From contig NZ_CCEJ010000008.1 in the NCBI RefSeq assembly GCF_000750955.1, positions 186,001 through 250,000 on the forward strand: a stretch of 64,000 nt of DNA, in the 5' to 3' direction. The notes beneath the pieces were generated by a model that was given only the letters and a program-made list of their open reading frames with translations, was not told the DNA's origin and searched no databases. Below are positions 53,485-62,530 of this stretch, piece after piece; position 1 is the first letter of the stretch, and every line of letters begins with the position of its first letter. The DNA is from Criblamydia sequanensis CRIB-18. GTDB lineage: Bacteria; Chlamydiota; Chlamydiia; Chlamydiales; Criblamydiaceae. Both the position numbers and the translations under genes were made by a program.

Positions 53485-54245
53485 ATGTGGCCTTTTTTGA
53501 AGATGTCTCATTTTATTACCATGATGGCACAAAAGTTCTCTCTAACGTAAACTTTTTTCTTAAAGAAAAAGAGTTTTTGGGTGTGATTGGGCCTAATGGA
53601 GGAGGGAAAACAACTCTTCTTAAGCTTCTTTTAGGGCTTTTGACGCCAACGCATGGACGTATTGAAGTTTTTGGCAAGTCCCCCAAAGAAAATAGACAAG
53701 TTTTTTCTTATGTTCCGCAGCACCCGACTTTCGATAAGTCTTTTCCGATTAGCGTGGGAGAGCTCGCCCTATCCGGAAGATTAAAGCACCTTCCCTGGTT
53801 TGGAAAGTTTAATAAAGAAGACAAAAAAATTAGTGAAGAAGCCCTAGAAAAGGTCGGCATTCTTGATTTAAAGGAAAGGCCCATCGGCTCCTTATCCGGA
53901 GGTCAATTGCAGCGCGCCTTAATTGCAAGAGCGCTTGCATCTCAGCCGACGCTCCTTATTTTAGATGAGCCGACAGCAAGTGTTGACAAGGAAGCAGAGC
54001 GAAAAATCTATCATCTTCTAAAAAATCTCTCCGAAACGATTACTATAGTTATGGTCACCCATGATCTATCTACCGCCATTCAGTTAGTGGATCGAGTTCT
54101 TTGTGTTGAGGGTCAAGTGTCGACTTTTAAGACGAGCGAGGTTTGCGAACACTTTGCTTTAGGGCTCTACCACGCCCCCTTACTCAAGAAAAACGTAGAT
54201 GAAAGCTCATGCCGTCTTCAGGTGATCAAAGAGGAGTCTTTATGA
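53481..54245 (+). CDS. znuC: Zinc/manganese ABC transporter ATPase (ZnuC-like)
   Basis: 254 residues. Walker A GPNGGGKTT (~residue 36), signature LSGGQLQRALIARALAS (~135), Walker B LLILDEPTASVD. ATG overlaps the znuA stop (ATGA), and its own stop overlaps the next start in the same way, so the three proteins are translationally coupled. Confidence 0.95.
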   Translation: MNVAFFEDVSFYYHDGTKVLSNVNFFLKEKEFLGVIGPNGGGKTTLLKLLLGLLTPTHGRIEVFGKSPKENRQVFSYVPQHPTFDKSFPISVGELALSGRLKHLPWFGKFNKEDKKISEEALEKVGILDLKERPIGSLSGGQLQRALIARALASQPTLLILDEPTASVDKEAERKIYHLLKNLSETITIVMVTHDLSTAIQLVDRVLCVEGQVSTFKTSEVCEHFALGLYHAPLLKKNVDESSCRLQVIKEESL

Positions 54246-55102
54246 CTTTTTTAGAAGCGTTATTTGAAAACCCGCTCCTTTTTAATGCTTGTGTGGCTGC
54301 CCTTTTAGCCTCCATTGCAAGCGGCATAGTAGGGTCCTATGTAGTCGTTAAAAGAATCGCCTTTATAAGCGGCGGGATTTCCCACTCTGTTCTTGGAGGC
54401 ATTGGTTTATTCCTTTTCCTGGAGAGAGTTTTTCTGTTTTCCTGGGCAACACCCCTTGCAGGGGCATTTCTATCAGCTATTGTTTCAGCGATCATCATCG
54501 GTTTGATCCACATTTACCGCAAAGAGCGTGAAGACTCTGTGATCGCAGCGCTCTGGTCCATCGGGATGGCCCTTGGCGTTATATTTATTGCCATGACCCC
54601 CGGGTTTAATGTAGAATTAAATAATTTTCTTGTCGGTAATATTTTGTGGGTAACCGATAGCGACCTTTATATACTGGCTCTTTTAGACGCTGTCATTTTA
54701 ATCACTGTTTTTTTCTTGCATCAAAGGTTCCTGGCTGTCTGCTTTGATGAAGACCAAGCTTACCTTCAAGAGCAAAATGTCCCAATCCTTTATTTAACGC
54801 TTCTTGTCTTAACAGGCATAACGGTGGTTCTTCTTATAGAAGTCGTCGGGATTATCCTTGTTATGACCATGTTAACGATCCCGGCTGCCATCGCCGGAAG
54901 TTTTACCAAGCGCCTTTCTCATATGATGATCTTGGCCACTCTTTTCTCTGCTTTATTTTCAGCGGTCGGGATTTTAATCGCTTTTGAATGGGATTTTCCG
55001 GTCGGTGCAACGATTGCTCTTGTAGCCGGGCTTTCTTATGTGCTGTCACTTATTTTTTCGAAAAGGCCTTTAATGAAAAAAGCAGGCATAAAGCCTGCTT
55101 AA
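54242..55102 (+). CDS. znuB: Zinc/manganese ABC transporter permease (ZnuB-like)
   Basis: 286 residues with about eight membrane helices. Start at the ATG at 54242, overlapping the znuC stop. Family features: SGIVGSYVVVKRIAFISGGI (~residue 24) and HSVLGGIGLFLF. Its last codons form the stem of a terminator for the opposite-strand tRNA gene (next entry). Confidence 0.94.
   Translation: MTFLEALFENPLLFNACVAALLASIASGIVGSYVVVKRIAFISGGISHSVLGGIGLFLFLERVFLFSWATPLAGAFLSAIVSAIIIGLIHIYRKEREDSVIAALWSIGMALGVIFIAMTPGFNVELNNFLVGNILWVTDSDLYILALLDAVILITVFFLHQRFLAVCFDEDQAYLQEQNVPILYLTLLVLTGITVVLLIEVVGIILVMTMLTIPAAIAGSFTKRLSHMMILATLFSALFSAVGILIAFEWDFPVGATIALVAGLSYVLSLIFSKRPLMKKAGIKPA
55076..55101 (-). terminator. 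Intrinsic terminator of tRNA-Ser(GCT), inside the 3' end of znuB
   Basis: On the minus strand AAGCAGGC and GCCTGCTT pair around TTTAT, followed by a run of T (plus-strand A tract 55076-55081). The stem (55080-55100) covers the last codons and stop of znuB. It lies 9 bp past the 3' end of the tRNA. Read from the plus strand it lacks a T tract, so it mainly serves the tRNA. Confidence 0.75.
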
Positions 55103-55109
55103 TGGATTC

Positions 55110-55195
55110 GGAAAGAGAGGGATTTGAACCCTCGATACCCTCACGAGTATACGTCCTTAGCAGGGACGCGCTTTCGGCCACTCAGCCATCTTTCC
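55110..55195 (-). tRNA. tRNA-Ser (anticodon GCT)
   Basis: 86 nt on the minus strand. Acceptor GGAAAGA/TCTTTCC, D arm, anticodon stem CGTCC/GGACG with loop CTGCTAA (anticodon GCT), long variable arm and T arm GAGGGTTCAAATCCCTC. No encoded CCA. It reads towards znuB. Confidence 0.96.
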
Positions 55196-55313
55196 AATTG
55201 CTTAAATGATCTGAAAGAACTTCACTCCTTCAAGCAAGCTGCTATCCTACATGGTCCCTTTTTTTTTCGCAAGGATTATGAAGTTTATAACTTTCAAATT
55301 AAGGGTTGTCTTC

Positions 55314-56645
55314 TTATTTAAAAAAATCTTTATCTGAAAAATATTTTTTTTGAAGCTGTTTCATCTTTCTTCTCGATTGGAAAATGGCGTCATGCTCATC
55401 ATAGATAGGCTTTTGAATGAGTCTGACTTGCCGGCCGCCTGTAAGGAAGGAAAAAAGCCATTGAGCAGCCACAAGGATTCTATTTTTAAAAGAAATCAGG
55501 TAGAGAATGTGGATAAAGCACCAGAGAAGCCAGGCAAATAACCCGGCAAACTGAGCTTTCCATAAGGCAACAATGGCCTTTGATTTACCGATGGTGGCCA
55601 TAGTCCCTTTATCAAAGTATTTAAAGGGTTTTCTATTCTCTTTAGGGATTTTTTTTCGGATGATATTAGCTACATATTGGCCTTGTTGCAAAGCGACAGG
55701 AGCGATTCCAGGAAGAGGCTCTCCCTTTTCATCTTTTACCTGGGCTGAGTCTCCGATCACAAAAATCTCAGGGTGACCGGGTAAGCTTAAATCCTTTTCA
55801 ACAATCACTCTTCCCATTCTATCAAGAGGGGCATTTAAGGTTCTAAGAAGAGAGGGGGCGTTATTTCCGGCAGCCCATATGATGTTGAAACTTTCCATAA
55901 AGTCATCGCCGATATAAATGCCATTTTCGACAACTTTTGTCACGTGGGTGGAGGTGATGATGCGGACCCCCATTTTTGCAAGCATGGCGTGGGCTTTTTT
56001 ACGAAGCTTTAAGGGAAACGCTTTTAATATTTCGGACTCGCCTTCAATTAAAAAGATTTTAGCTTGCGAAGGGATGATTCTTCTAAAGTTATTAAAAAGG
56101 GTTTTATGGGCGATTTCAGCAACCGATCCTGCAAGTTCAACCCCGGTTGGCCCCCCTCCGACGATGATGAAGCGTAGGTATTTTTCAGCAACCGAAGGGT
56201 CGCTTGCCCGTTCTGCAAGCTCAAACGAGAGTAGAATACGCTCCCTGATTTTAATGGCATCGGGGATTGTTTTTAAACCGGGTGCATACTTTTCCCATTC
56301 GGGATGGCCAAAATAGGAATGCCTCGACCCGGTAGCAAGAACTAAAACATCATAAGGAAACTTTTCATCGTTTGCTGAAACAATGAGTTTTTCATGAGGT
56401 AAAACTTTCTCTATCGCGCTCATTAAGACAGTCGTATTTTTTTGATTCCGTAAAATTTCTCTAATCGGGGAAGAGATGTTGGCAGGGGATAAGGCAGCTG
56501 TTGCTACTTGATAGAGAAGGGGTTGAAAAAGATGGTGGTTCGTTTTATCCAAGACAAGAAGATCTATAGGAGCTTTCCTTAAGCCTTTTGCGGCATTTAA
56601 TCCGCCAAAACCTGCGCCAACAATAATTACTTTGGGTTTTGCCAT
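55314..56645 (-). CDS. ndh: Type II NADH dehydrogenase (NDH-2)
   Basis: 443 residues. FAD site KVIIVGAGFGGLNAAKGLRK at the N-terminus, second dinucleotide fold FIIVGGGPTGVELAGSVAEI (~residue 160), IFVIGDSAQV (~295) and PVALQQGQYVANII quinone-site motif. A hydrophobic C-terminal region (~365-410) attaches it to the inner membrane. It passes electrons from NADH to quinone without proton pumping. Chlamydiaceae rely on Na+-NQR, so this enzyme is an addition in relatives. Divergent from the DUF1761 gene by 111 bp. Confidence 0.94.
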   Translation of the reverse strand: MAKPKVIIVGAGFGGLNAAKGLRKAPIDLLVLDKTNHHLFQPLLYQVATAALSPANISSPIREILRNQKNTTVLMSAIEKVLPHEKLIVSANDEKFPYDVLVLATGSRHSYFGHPEWEKYAPGLKTIPDAIKIRERILLSFELAERASDPSVAEKYLRFIIVGGGPTGVELAGSVAEIAHKTLFNNFRRIIPSQAKIFLIEGESEILKAFPLKLRKKAHAMLAKMGVRIITSTHVTKVVENGIYIGDDFMESFNIIWAAGNNAPSLLRTLNAPLDRMGRVIVEKDLSLPGHPEIFVIGDSAQVKDEKGEPLPGIAPVALQQGQYVANIIRKKIPKENRKPFKYFDKGTMATIGKSKAIVALWKAQFAGLFAWLLWCFIHILYLISFKNRILVAAQWLFSFLTGGRQVRLIQKPIYDEHDAIFQSRRKMKQLQKKYFSDKDFFK

Positions 56646-56756
56646 ATTATTTTGTGTCTCTTCTTTTAAAAAAAGTGAGCTTTAAATCAAAAAAACTTTT
56701 ATCAATAACTTTGTTTTAGGTACAAAGCTAAAGAAAAAGAAGTAAGAGGAAACCCT

Positions 56757-57164
56757 ATGCTTACCTTAACTGGAATATCGCCTGTTGCGCTTGTTTTGGC
56801 AACTCTTTTTAATATGATTTTAGGTTATTTTTGGTACCACCCAAGATTTCTTGGCGGTCCTTGGATTGACGCTCATGGTTTTAGAGAAGATGCTTTGAAA
56901 GGAAATGTTAAATCTTATGTCGGGGCGCTTGTGGTCGGTCTTATTATGGCCTGGGTTGTCGGGGTGTTTGTCTACTCCCTTCAAGCATCAACGATTTCTC
57001 AAGCTCTTGAACTTGCGTTTTTTATGTGGCTTGGTTTTATAGCAACAGCTCACTTTTCAGGTGTTATCTGGGCCAAAAAACCCATCGAAGTTTATTTAAT
57101 CGATGCTTCTTTTTACTTGGTCTCACTAGCTGGAATGACTTTAATTTTCACTTTGCTTAAGTAA
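56757..57164 (+). CDS. DUF1761 membrane protein
   Basis: 135 residues with four membrane helices. FNMILGYFWYHPRFLGGPWI near the N-terminus matches the DUF1761 family pattern (GxxWYxPxxxGxxW), and ALELAFFMWLGFIATAHFSG fits the third segment. Family function unknown. AAGAGGAAACCCT precedes the ATG, with AGAGG about eight bases upstream. Confidence 0.8.
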   Translation: MLTLTGISPVALVLATLFNMILGYFWYHPRFLGGPWIDAHGFREDALKGNVKSYVGALVVGLIMAWVVGVFVYSLQASTISQALELAFFMWLGFIATAHFSGVIWAKKPIEVYLIDASFYLVSLAGMTLIFTLLK

Positions 57165-57232
57165 AAGAAAATTAAAACATCGCTAAAAATAGCGGCTTAA
57201 AAAATATTTCGCTATTTTCTCATAAATTTTGA

Positions 57233-57256
57233 ATGGCAGAGTTTTGACTCTGCCAT
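57233..57256 (+). terminator. Perfect hairpin downstream of the DUF1761 gene
   Basis: ATGGCAGAGT-TTTG-ACTCTGCCAT: 10-bp perfect stem, 4-base loop, 69 bp after the stop at 57164. The downstream bases (CTTATAAATAAA) are AT-rich without a full T run. Probably a transcription terminator; other hairpin roles are possible. Confidence 0.6.
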
Positions 57257-57509
57257 CTTATAAATAAAACATAGATTTAATAGGGATGAAAAACTAAATT
57301 TTTCAAACCATCAAATTTATGTTTTATTGTTCTTATGCGGCCGATTTTTTTTGCTGATTGCCTCTCTTTTTTTGCTGTACTCAGAAGAAATAAGAAAAAA
57401 GGTAATTGGATTTTCAAATTTTCAGATTTTGAAACAATTCTTTAAGATCCAAAGTAAACTTTATGGGAATAAAGAAAAATGCCCGATGACTCTTAAAGAA
57501 ACTTCTATG

Positions 57510-57910
57510 GTAATGATGAATTAAAAATTAGAGTAGTAGGCCGTATTAAAAAAGGCAAGTACGTCAGGAGCAACTCGTGTTGCAAGTCACGTTACTGAAT
57601 GGAATCCTTTAATCTGAATTAAAGATGCTCTAGATTAAAAACGTTATAGCAATAGATCCAACTTAGAATGCTCTGAAGAAACACTAATGCTACATTTAAA
57701 AGAGGCATTCAGTTTTTTGTAAAAAATAAAGCTAGGGAAGCAAAACTAGAAAAAGATACTTGCAGCAATAACCATGATGGCAATTATAAGATTGGTTATC
57801 TCATGGGATTTAATGATGTTACTTTAATAAAACATCAGGCAGAGGCATTTGATAGTGACCAAAAAATTATTGATTTGAAGGACATGGATCCGGAGGCGGG
57901 ATTGCTATAA
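57510..57910 (+). pseudogene. Decayed gene of unknown family, several stops and frameshifts
   Basis: Segments that read like protein lie in succession but in different frames: NDELKIRVVGRIKKGKY; then KKASTSGATRVASHVTEWNP, an in-frame TGA, IKDALD, an in-frame TAA, RSNLECSEETLMLHLKEAFS; then, after a frame change near 57712, KAREAKLEKDTCSNNHDGNY and GYLMGFNDVTLIKHQAEAFD to a TAA at 57908-57910. The last open part spans 57677-57910. The pattern is that of a pseudogene with at least two stops and two frame changes. Not recognised. Confidence 0.45.
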
Positions 57911-58011
57911 AAATCAAAAGGAATAAACTATCGTCTACTTCAACTAATAAAAGTTATAATAGAGGGTGACTTCTTAATACGCTCGTCAATTTGCTTTAAA
58001 ACATTAAGGTT

Positions 58012-58791
58012 TTAGAGATTGAAAAAGGCTTTAGCGTTTTTTGTCGTTTGTTGAGTCAGGGTTTCAAAAGAGATGTTTTTTAGAAAAGCAATCTCGCTTG
58101 CCGTATATTTTATGAAGGCAGGCTCATTCACTTTGCTTCTAAGGGGGTGCGGAGCAAGGTAGGGAGCATCTGTTTCAATCAAAAGCTGGGATAGGGGAGT
58201 AAGCTTCGCTACTTCCTTAAGCTCAATCGAATTTTTAAAAGTCACTATTCCGCTTAATGAGAGATAAAATCCTCTTTTGAGGACCTCTTCAGCTTCTTTT
58301 ATGGTTCCTGTAAAGCAGTGCAGCACAAGAGGGCCATATCTGTTGTTTTTATCTTTATATTCAGCGTCGACTATTTCAAAAAAGTCAGAAAAAGCTTCCC
58401 TGCAGTGGATTATGACAGGAAGGTTAGATTCTAAAGCAAGGTGCAGGTAGCGAATAAAATAGTCTTTTTGGATTTTCTTTTCGCTATGGGTATAGTAGTA
58501 ATCAAGGCCGGTTTCGCCAACCGCTTTCAGTTTTTTTGAAAGAGCCTTTTCTTTAACTATGGGAAAAAAAGAAGACCCTTCTTTCTCTACATCATGCGGG
58601 GTTGTCGAGGCGGCATTGTAGATAAAGGAAGGGTATTTTTCTTCAAGGATGAGCCCCTTTTCTAAAGAGGCTTCATCCGTACAGATATTCATGATCGCTA
58701 AGACATTTTCATCCTTAGCTCGCTGAACTAGCAGGTCGGTTTCGTTCGATAGCTTTTCAGAGGTCAGATGAGCGTGCGTGTCAAAAAGCAT
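58012..58791 (-). CDS. tatD: TatD-family metal-dependent DNase
   Basis: 259 residues. Metal-binding motifs: FDTHAHL (N-terminus), GETGLDYYY (~residue 92), PVIIHCREAFSDF (~126), LHCFTG (~152) and IETDAPYLAPHP (~204). TatD proteins are magnesium-dependent 3'-5' nucleases. The order tatD-dsbD, opposite to exbB-exbD, is that of C. trachomatis CT594-CT597. It starts 6 bp after dsbD. Confidence 0.96.
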   Translation of the reverse strand: MLFDTHAHLTSEKLSNETDLLVQRAKDENVLAIMNICTDEASLEKGLILEEKYPSFIYNAASTTPHDVEKEGSSFFPIVKEKALSKKLKAVGETGLDYYYTHSEKKIQKDYFIRYLHLALESNLPVIIHCREAFSDFFEIVDAEYKDKNNRYGPLVLHCFTGTIKEAEEVLKRGFYLSLSGIVTFKNSIELKEVAKLTPLSQLLIETDAPYLAPHPLRSKVNEPAFIKYTASEIAFLKNISFETLTQQTTKNAKAFFNL

Positions 58792-58797
58792 GTTGTA

Positions 58798-61008
58798 TTA
58801 ATTTTCAGCTATGGGTGAATAGGTTTCTACATATTCAAGCACAATTTCAGGTGTGAGCACTTGCGGAAGAATAATAGGTTGAGCCCCTCTTTTTCCTGAA
58901 TAGAAAAGATATAAAGGCACGCCATTTCTTCCATACTTAGCAAGCTCCTCTGTAATTTCAGGGTCATGCCTTGTCCAATCCGCTTTCATCAGGGTGACCC
59001 CTTGTTTTTTGAAAGCTTCATCAACGCTTGGCTGGCCTAAAACAAAGTGATTGGCTTGGCAAATAAGACACCATCTTGCAGTGAAATCAACAAAGACAGG
59101 CTTTCCTTCTGCCACAAGATCATTAATCTTGGATTTAGAAAAAGGCTCCCAGCGATCGGCGATCTCTTTATTAGTGCCTGCAGGCGCTTCCACTAAAGAG
59201 GAAGCTAAAGTTGCTATTTTAAAGCTGCCGACAAGTAAAAGAGCAAAGAGGCCTAAGCTGATTAATCTTGTTCTTTTTGATTTTACAGGCGTTCCCCACT
59301 TTCCGAAAATCCAGCAAGCAAACGAGATGACAAACAAGCTAAACAATAAGAGAATAAGCGCATTTGAACTTGTTTCTGCCGTGAAAACCCAAAGAAGCCA
59401 GATGACTGTCGCCATCATGATAAAGCCGGTTCCTTCTTTGAAAGAAACCATCCAAGCTCCAGGTTTCGGTAAAAAGCGAAGTAAGCTTGGGAAAAAGGAG
59501 AGCAAAAGATAGGGAAGCGCCATCCCAAGCCCAAGCGAGGTAAAGATCATAATGGCAAAAATAGGAGGTTCTTGAACGGCAAACCCGACGGCCGGCCCAA
59601 GAAATGGCCCGGTACAAGGGGTTGCGACAGCTGTTGCTAGAACTCCGCTAAAGAAAGAACCCAAAAGCTTTTGGTTCGATTTGACCTTTTGGGCATTGCT
59701 TCCGGCCCAAGAGGAAACTAAAGTTCCGGCTTCAAATACCCCGAACAAGCTAAGGGAGAAAATAAAGATGACGATAATGAGGGTCGCAACAAAAATCGGC
59801 TCTTGAAGTTGAAATCCCCAACCCACAGCTTTTCCATAGGCTTGAATAATAAGAAGGGCGCTTGCAAGAATCCAAAACGAAACTAAAACCCCAAGAGAAA
59901 AAGCAAGTCCATGTTTAGCAGTTAAGGATCGATCTTCCCCGGCTAACTTGACAAAGCTTAAGATTTTAAAGGAAACCACAGGCAAAACGCAAGGCATCAA
60001 ATTTAAGATCAAACCGCCGACGAAAGCCATTAATAGGTATAGGAAAAAACCGCCCTCGAAGGCAAACGCTTCATTACCCTCCATTTCTTGCGACTTTTTG
60101 GCAGCCTGTCTTTTATCTAGAAAACTGATGAGAGCTTTTGCCGGCTTATCAAGTTTTGCTTGAATCTGAAGAGACTTAGAAGATCCCTCAATTTCAGGCA
60201 GCAAAGCAATCCCTTCCAAGGAAGCGGAAGGCTCGCACTCTTCATGACGTTTAATCAGTAAAGAGAACTCTCCCGCATTTTTCTTAGGAATAAGGAGCGC
60301 TTTTGCCGATCCGTCTACTGCTTTTTCAGTTAAGGGGTAGAAAGCGATTTCATGTTCTTTTTCCGGGAGATGGCCAAGGTTTGTCAATTCTAATTGAAGC
60401 CAATGCTCATCTTTATAGGATCCTTTAACAGATGCAAGTTCCGGGATAGAGTCCATGGCCTTATTGACAAGGTCTCTATGGGAATTTTGATTTTTAGGGT
60501 CATTTAAGTTTAATTTAACGACTTTTTCTCCAGGTAAGCAATTGGAGTCTGAGCAAGCAGTCCAAGTAACAGAGGCTTCAATTGAAACAGGTTTATCCGA
60601 GGAAAAGTTTTTGGGAGGCTCTATCGTTGATAAAATAAAGATTTCCCCTTCATAACCATACCCGAGAATTCCATACTCTTCAAATTTATGGGGTGTTGGC
60701 CAAGGCAATTCTTTATGGGTAAAGCCTTCGGGAAGGTTCCATTTAATTTCGGTGGCAATCCCGGCATCGCCCGGGTTTTTCCAGTAACTATGCCAGCCCG
60801 CTTCATGACGGATTCTTAAAGCAACAGTAAAAGGGGTGTCCCCTTGAATAGTCGGTTGGCTTGAAATAAGTTCTAGGGATACGGGTTCTTTAGTCTCGAT
60901 AAAGGCAGTCGGCTTGGACTCATTGACTTCAAAACCTTCTGAATAGACTTCTTTTATGAAAAAAACAGACAAAAGAAGCATAATGATCAGACATTTTTGC
61001 TTAATCAA
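58798..61008 (-). CDS. dsbD: Thiol:disulfide interchange protein DsbD (ScsB-like three-domain form)
   Basis: 736 residues. Signal peptide, then an N-terminal periplasmic domain with C152 and C157 (TACSDSNCLPGE). The transmembrane CcdA-like domain (~320-600) has the paired cysteines C340 (LMPCVLP) and C465 (ATPCTGPFLGP). The C-terminal thioredoxin domain holds C647/C650 (ARWCLICQAN). It carries electrons from cytosolic thioredoxin to the periplasm, where chlamydiae depend on disulfide-linked outer membrane proteins. All six redox cysteines are in place. Confidence 0.96.
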   Translation of the reverse strand: MIKQKCLIIMLLLSVFFIKEVYSEGFEVNESKPTAFIETKEPVSLELISSQPTIQGDTPFTVALRIRHEAGWHSYWKNPGDAGIATEIKWNLPEGFTHKELPWPTPHKFEEYGILGYGYEGEIFILSTIEPPKNFSSDKPVSIEASVTWTACSDSNCLPGEKVVKLNLNDPKNQNSHRDLVNKAMDSIPELASVKGSYKDEHWLQLELTNLGHLPEKEHEIAFYPLTEKAVDGSAKALLIPKKNAGEFSLLIKRHEECEPSASLEGIALLPEIEGSSKSLQIQAKLDKPAKALISFLDKRQAAKKSQEMEGNEAFAFEGGFFLYLLMAFVGGLILNLMPCVLPVVSFKILSFVKLAGEDRSLTAKHGLAFSLGVLVSFWILASALLIIQAYGKAVGWGFQLQEPIFVATLIIVIFIFSLSLFGVFEAGTLVSSWAGSNAQKVKSNQKLLGSFFSGVLATAVATPCTGPFLGPAVGFAVQEPPIFAIMIFTSLGLGMALPYLLLSFFPSLLRFLPKPGAWMVSFKEGTGFIMMATVIWLLWVFTAETSSNALILLLFSLFVISFACWIFGKWGTPVKSKRTRLISLGLFALLLVGSFKIATLASSLVEAPAGTNKEIADRWEPFSKSKINDLVAEGKPVFVDFTARWCLICQANHFVLGQPSVDEAFKKQGVTLMKADWTRHDPEITEELAKYGRNGVPLYLFYSGKRGAQPIILPQVLTPEIVLEYVETYSPIAEN

Positions 61009-61346
61009 GGGGCAATCTCCTAATTTCGTAAGGCATTAGTATCGCTTTTAGCTGCTAAATTATGAGACTTAACCCTTAAAGTAAAAGCATCGTAAAAGCT
61101 GTTTTTCACGGTTTCTTACGTAAAATCCACTTAAGCCTTGTTGACAAGATCTCTTCATCTCAGCTATCCCTTATGGGGGAAACTTGAGTTTCTTCTTAAG
61201 AAACGTTTGGCTTAAGACGAATAGTACCTTGAATCAGTTTATTTGGGAAACTTTTTATTAAATAGATAGTTCCCTATTTAGTAACTTAATTTAATGGAAT
61301 TATAAATTATTATTTATATCTTTAAGATATTATAAAGGAAGAAGTA
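61009..61346. promoter_or_regulatory. Divergent promoter region between dsbD and exbB
   Basis: 338 bp without an ORF. It contains the inverted repeat GTTTCTT-CTT-AAGAAAC (61188-61204) and an AT-rich segment from ~61255. The exbB start is served by AAGGA seven bases upstream. I cannot name a regulator. Confidence 0.4.
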
Positions 61347-62081
61347 ATGTTTGTAAAGGATTGTTTTATTTTATCAAGTCCTTTTTTTAATGCTTACTCC
61401 CAGTCGGACCTTCTGGGAAAAATAATTTTTTTAGGCCTTGTTTTTCTATCGATTCTCACATGGGTCATTCTTTTAAACAGAGGATACTTAGCCTTTAAAG
61501 CAAGAAATAGCGCTAAATTTTTTGAGGGGCGCCTTACTGAAAAAAAAGGATCTCTTTTAAGCATCGAAGGGTTACAGGAAAAAAATAAGAACCCCTATTA
61601 TTCTATTTTTTCTGAAACAAGAAAGAATACATTGGAGATTCTGGCTAAAAACAAGCACTTCGGACTAAAAGGGACCGGACGAGAGGAGATCTTTCTTTCG
61701 CCAACAGATGTGGATATAGTTGAATCCCACGTCAATACCGTCATTGCGAAAGAAGTGCAGGATTTAGAAAAAAATCTTTATGTTCTTGCTCTTGTCACAG
61801 CTTTGGCACCTTTTTTGGGACTCCTTGGAACTGTCTGGGGAATTTTAACCACTTTTGAGGATCTTACAATGCAAGGCGGGGATACAAGTCATGCGGTTCT
61901 TCAAGGCTTATCCTTGGCTCTTGCGACAACTGTCCTAGGTCTTGTCGATGCGATACCGGCTCTTGTCGGGTACAATTACTTAAAGAACTACATCCGTAAT
62001 TTCTCTCTTGAAATGGAATGTTTCGGCCATAAACTTGTTACGGATATTGAGATGCATTACAGAAAAGTAGACATTTCTTAA
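61347..62081 (+). CDS. exbB: ExbB/TolQ-type proton channel protein
   Basis: 244 residues with three membrane helices (FLGLVFLSILTWVILLNRGY; LYVLALVTALAPFLGLLGTV; AVLQGLSLALATTVLGLVDA). The TolQ/ExbB signature APFLGLLGTVWGI and LALATTVLGL are intact. It energises the TonB- or Tol-like partner from the proton gradient. First gene of the operon leading to tolB. Confidence 0.95.
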   Translation: MFVKDCFILSSPFFNAYSQSDLLGKIIFLGLVFLSILTWVILLNRGYLAFKARNSAKFFEGRLTEKKGSLLSIEGLQEKNKNPYYSIFSETRKNTLEILAKNKHFGLKGTGREEIFLSPTDVDIVESHVNTVIAKEVQDLEKNLYVLALVTALAPFLGLLGTVWGILTTFEDLTMQGGDTSHAVLQGLSLALATTVLGLVDAIPALVGYNYLKNYIRNFSLEMECFGHKLVTDIEMHYRKVDIS

Positions 62082-62098
62082 ATGAGAGGGCTTGAGCT

Positions 62099-62527
62099 TT
62101 GCGACACTCTTTTTACTTAAATCGCGAAAGGGACGAAGACCCGGTCATTAATTTAACGCCTTTAATAGACGTCGTTTTCGTTATCTTGATTATGTTTATT
62201 TTAATTGCTCCCATTTTAGAGATGGACCAAATTGAACTTGCGGGAGCTTCCCCTTCTTCAAAAAATATCACTCTATTAAAGAAAGAGGAGAACCCGGTTT
62301 CTATAAGGGTCGACCAGCATAATAGGATATTTCTCAATAACCAATTAGTAAAGGAAACTGAGATTTTCCAAGCCTTTAGTCAGCTTAAACTTCAGCATGA
62401 AAAAACAAAACCCTTACTTTATCACGATAAAAGGGCGACGTTTGGAAGTTATCAAAAAATTAAATCCGCCCTTGAAAAGGCGGGATTTCACGAAATCGAT
62501 TTGGTTTTGGGACCCGAAGAAAAATAA
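62099..62527 (+). CDS. exbD: ExbD/TolR-type protein
   Basis: 142 residues. INLTPLIDVVFVILIMFILI is the single helix with the essential Asp in PLIDV. The periplasmic tail ends with the TolR-type domain (KSALEKAGFHEIDLVLG). Start is a TTG with GAGAGGG eight bases upstream, 17 bp after exbB. Pairs with ExbB. Confidence 0.94.
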   Translation: MRHSFYLNRERDEDPVINLTPLIDVVFVILIMFILIAPILEMDQIELAGASPSSKNITLLKKEENPVSIRVDQHNRIFLNNQLVKETEIFQAFSQLKLQHEKTKPLLYHDKRATFGSYQKIKSALEKAGFHEIDLVLGPEEK

Positions 62528-62530
62528 TCT

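Larger units (their letters stand above)
57165..58011. other. Long intergenic stretch with decayed coding material
   Basis: 847 bp. It holds a hairpin just past the DUF1761 gene, then a mosaic of open segments in several frames (see the pseudogene entry). A short frame 57327-57524 starts with a hydrophobic stretch (FFLLIASLFLLYSEE) from a TTG codon but lacks a ribosome site; I do not call it a gene. Confidence 0.5.

Noticed and set aside
55918-56316. 132-codon plus-strand ORF inside ndh
   Set aside because: Antisense shadow of the FAD/NAD domains of NDH-2.
57327-57524. 65-codon ORF with a hydrophobic start
   Set aside because: TTG start, no ribosome site, located in a decayed region; not separable from chance.
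59051-59512. 153-codon plus-strand ORF inside dsbD
   Set aside because: Antisense shadow; dsbD has all redox cysteines on the other strand.
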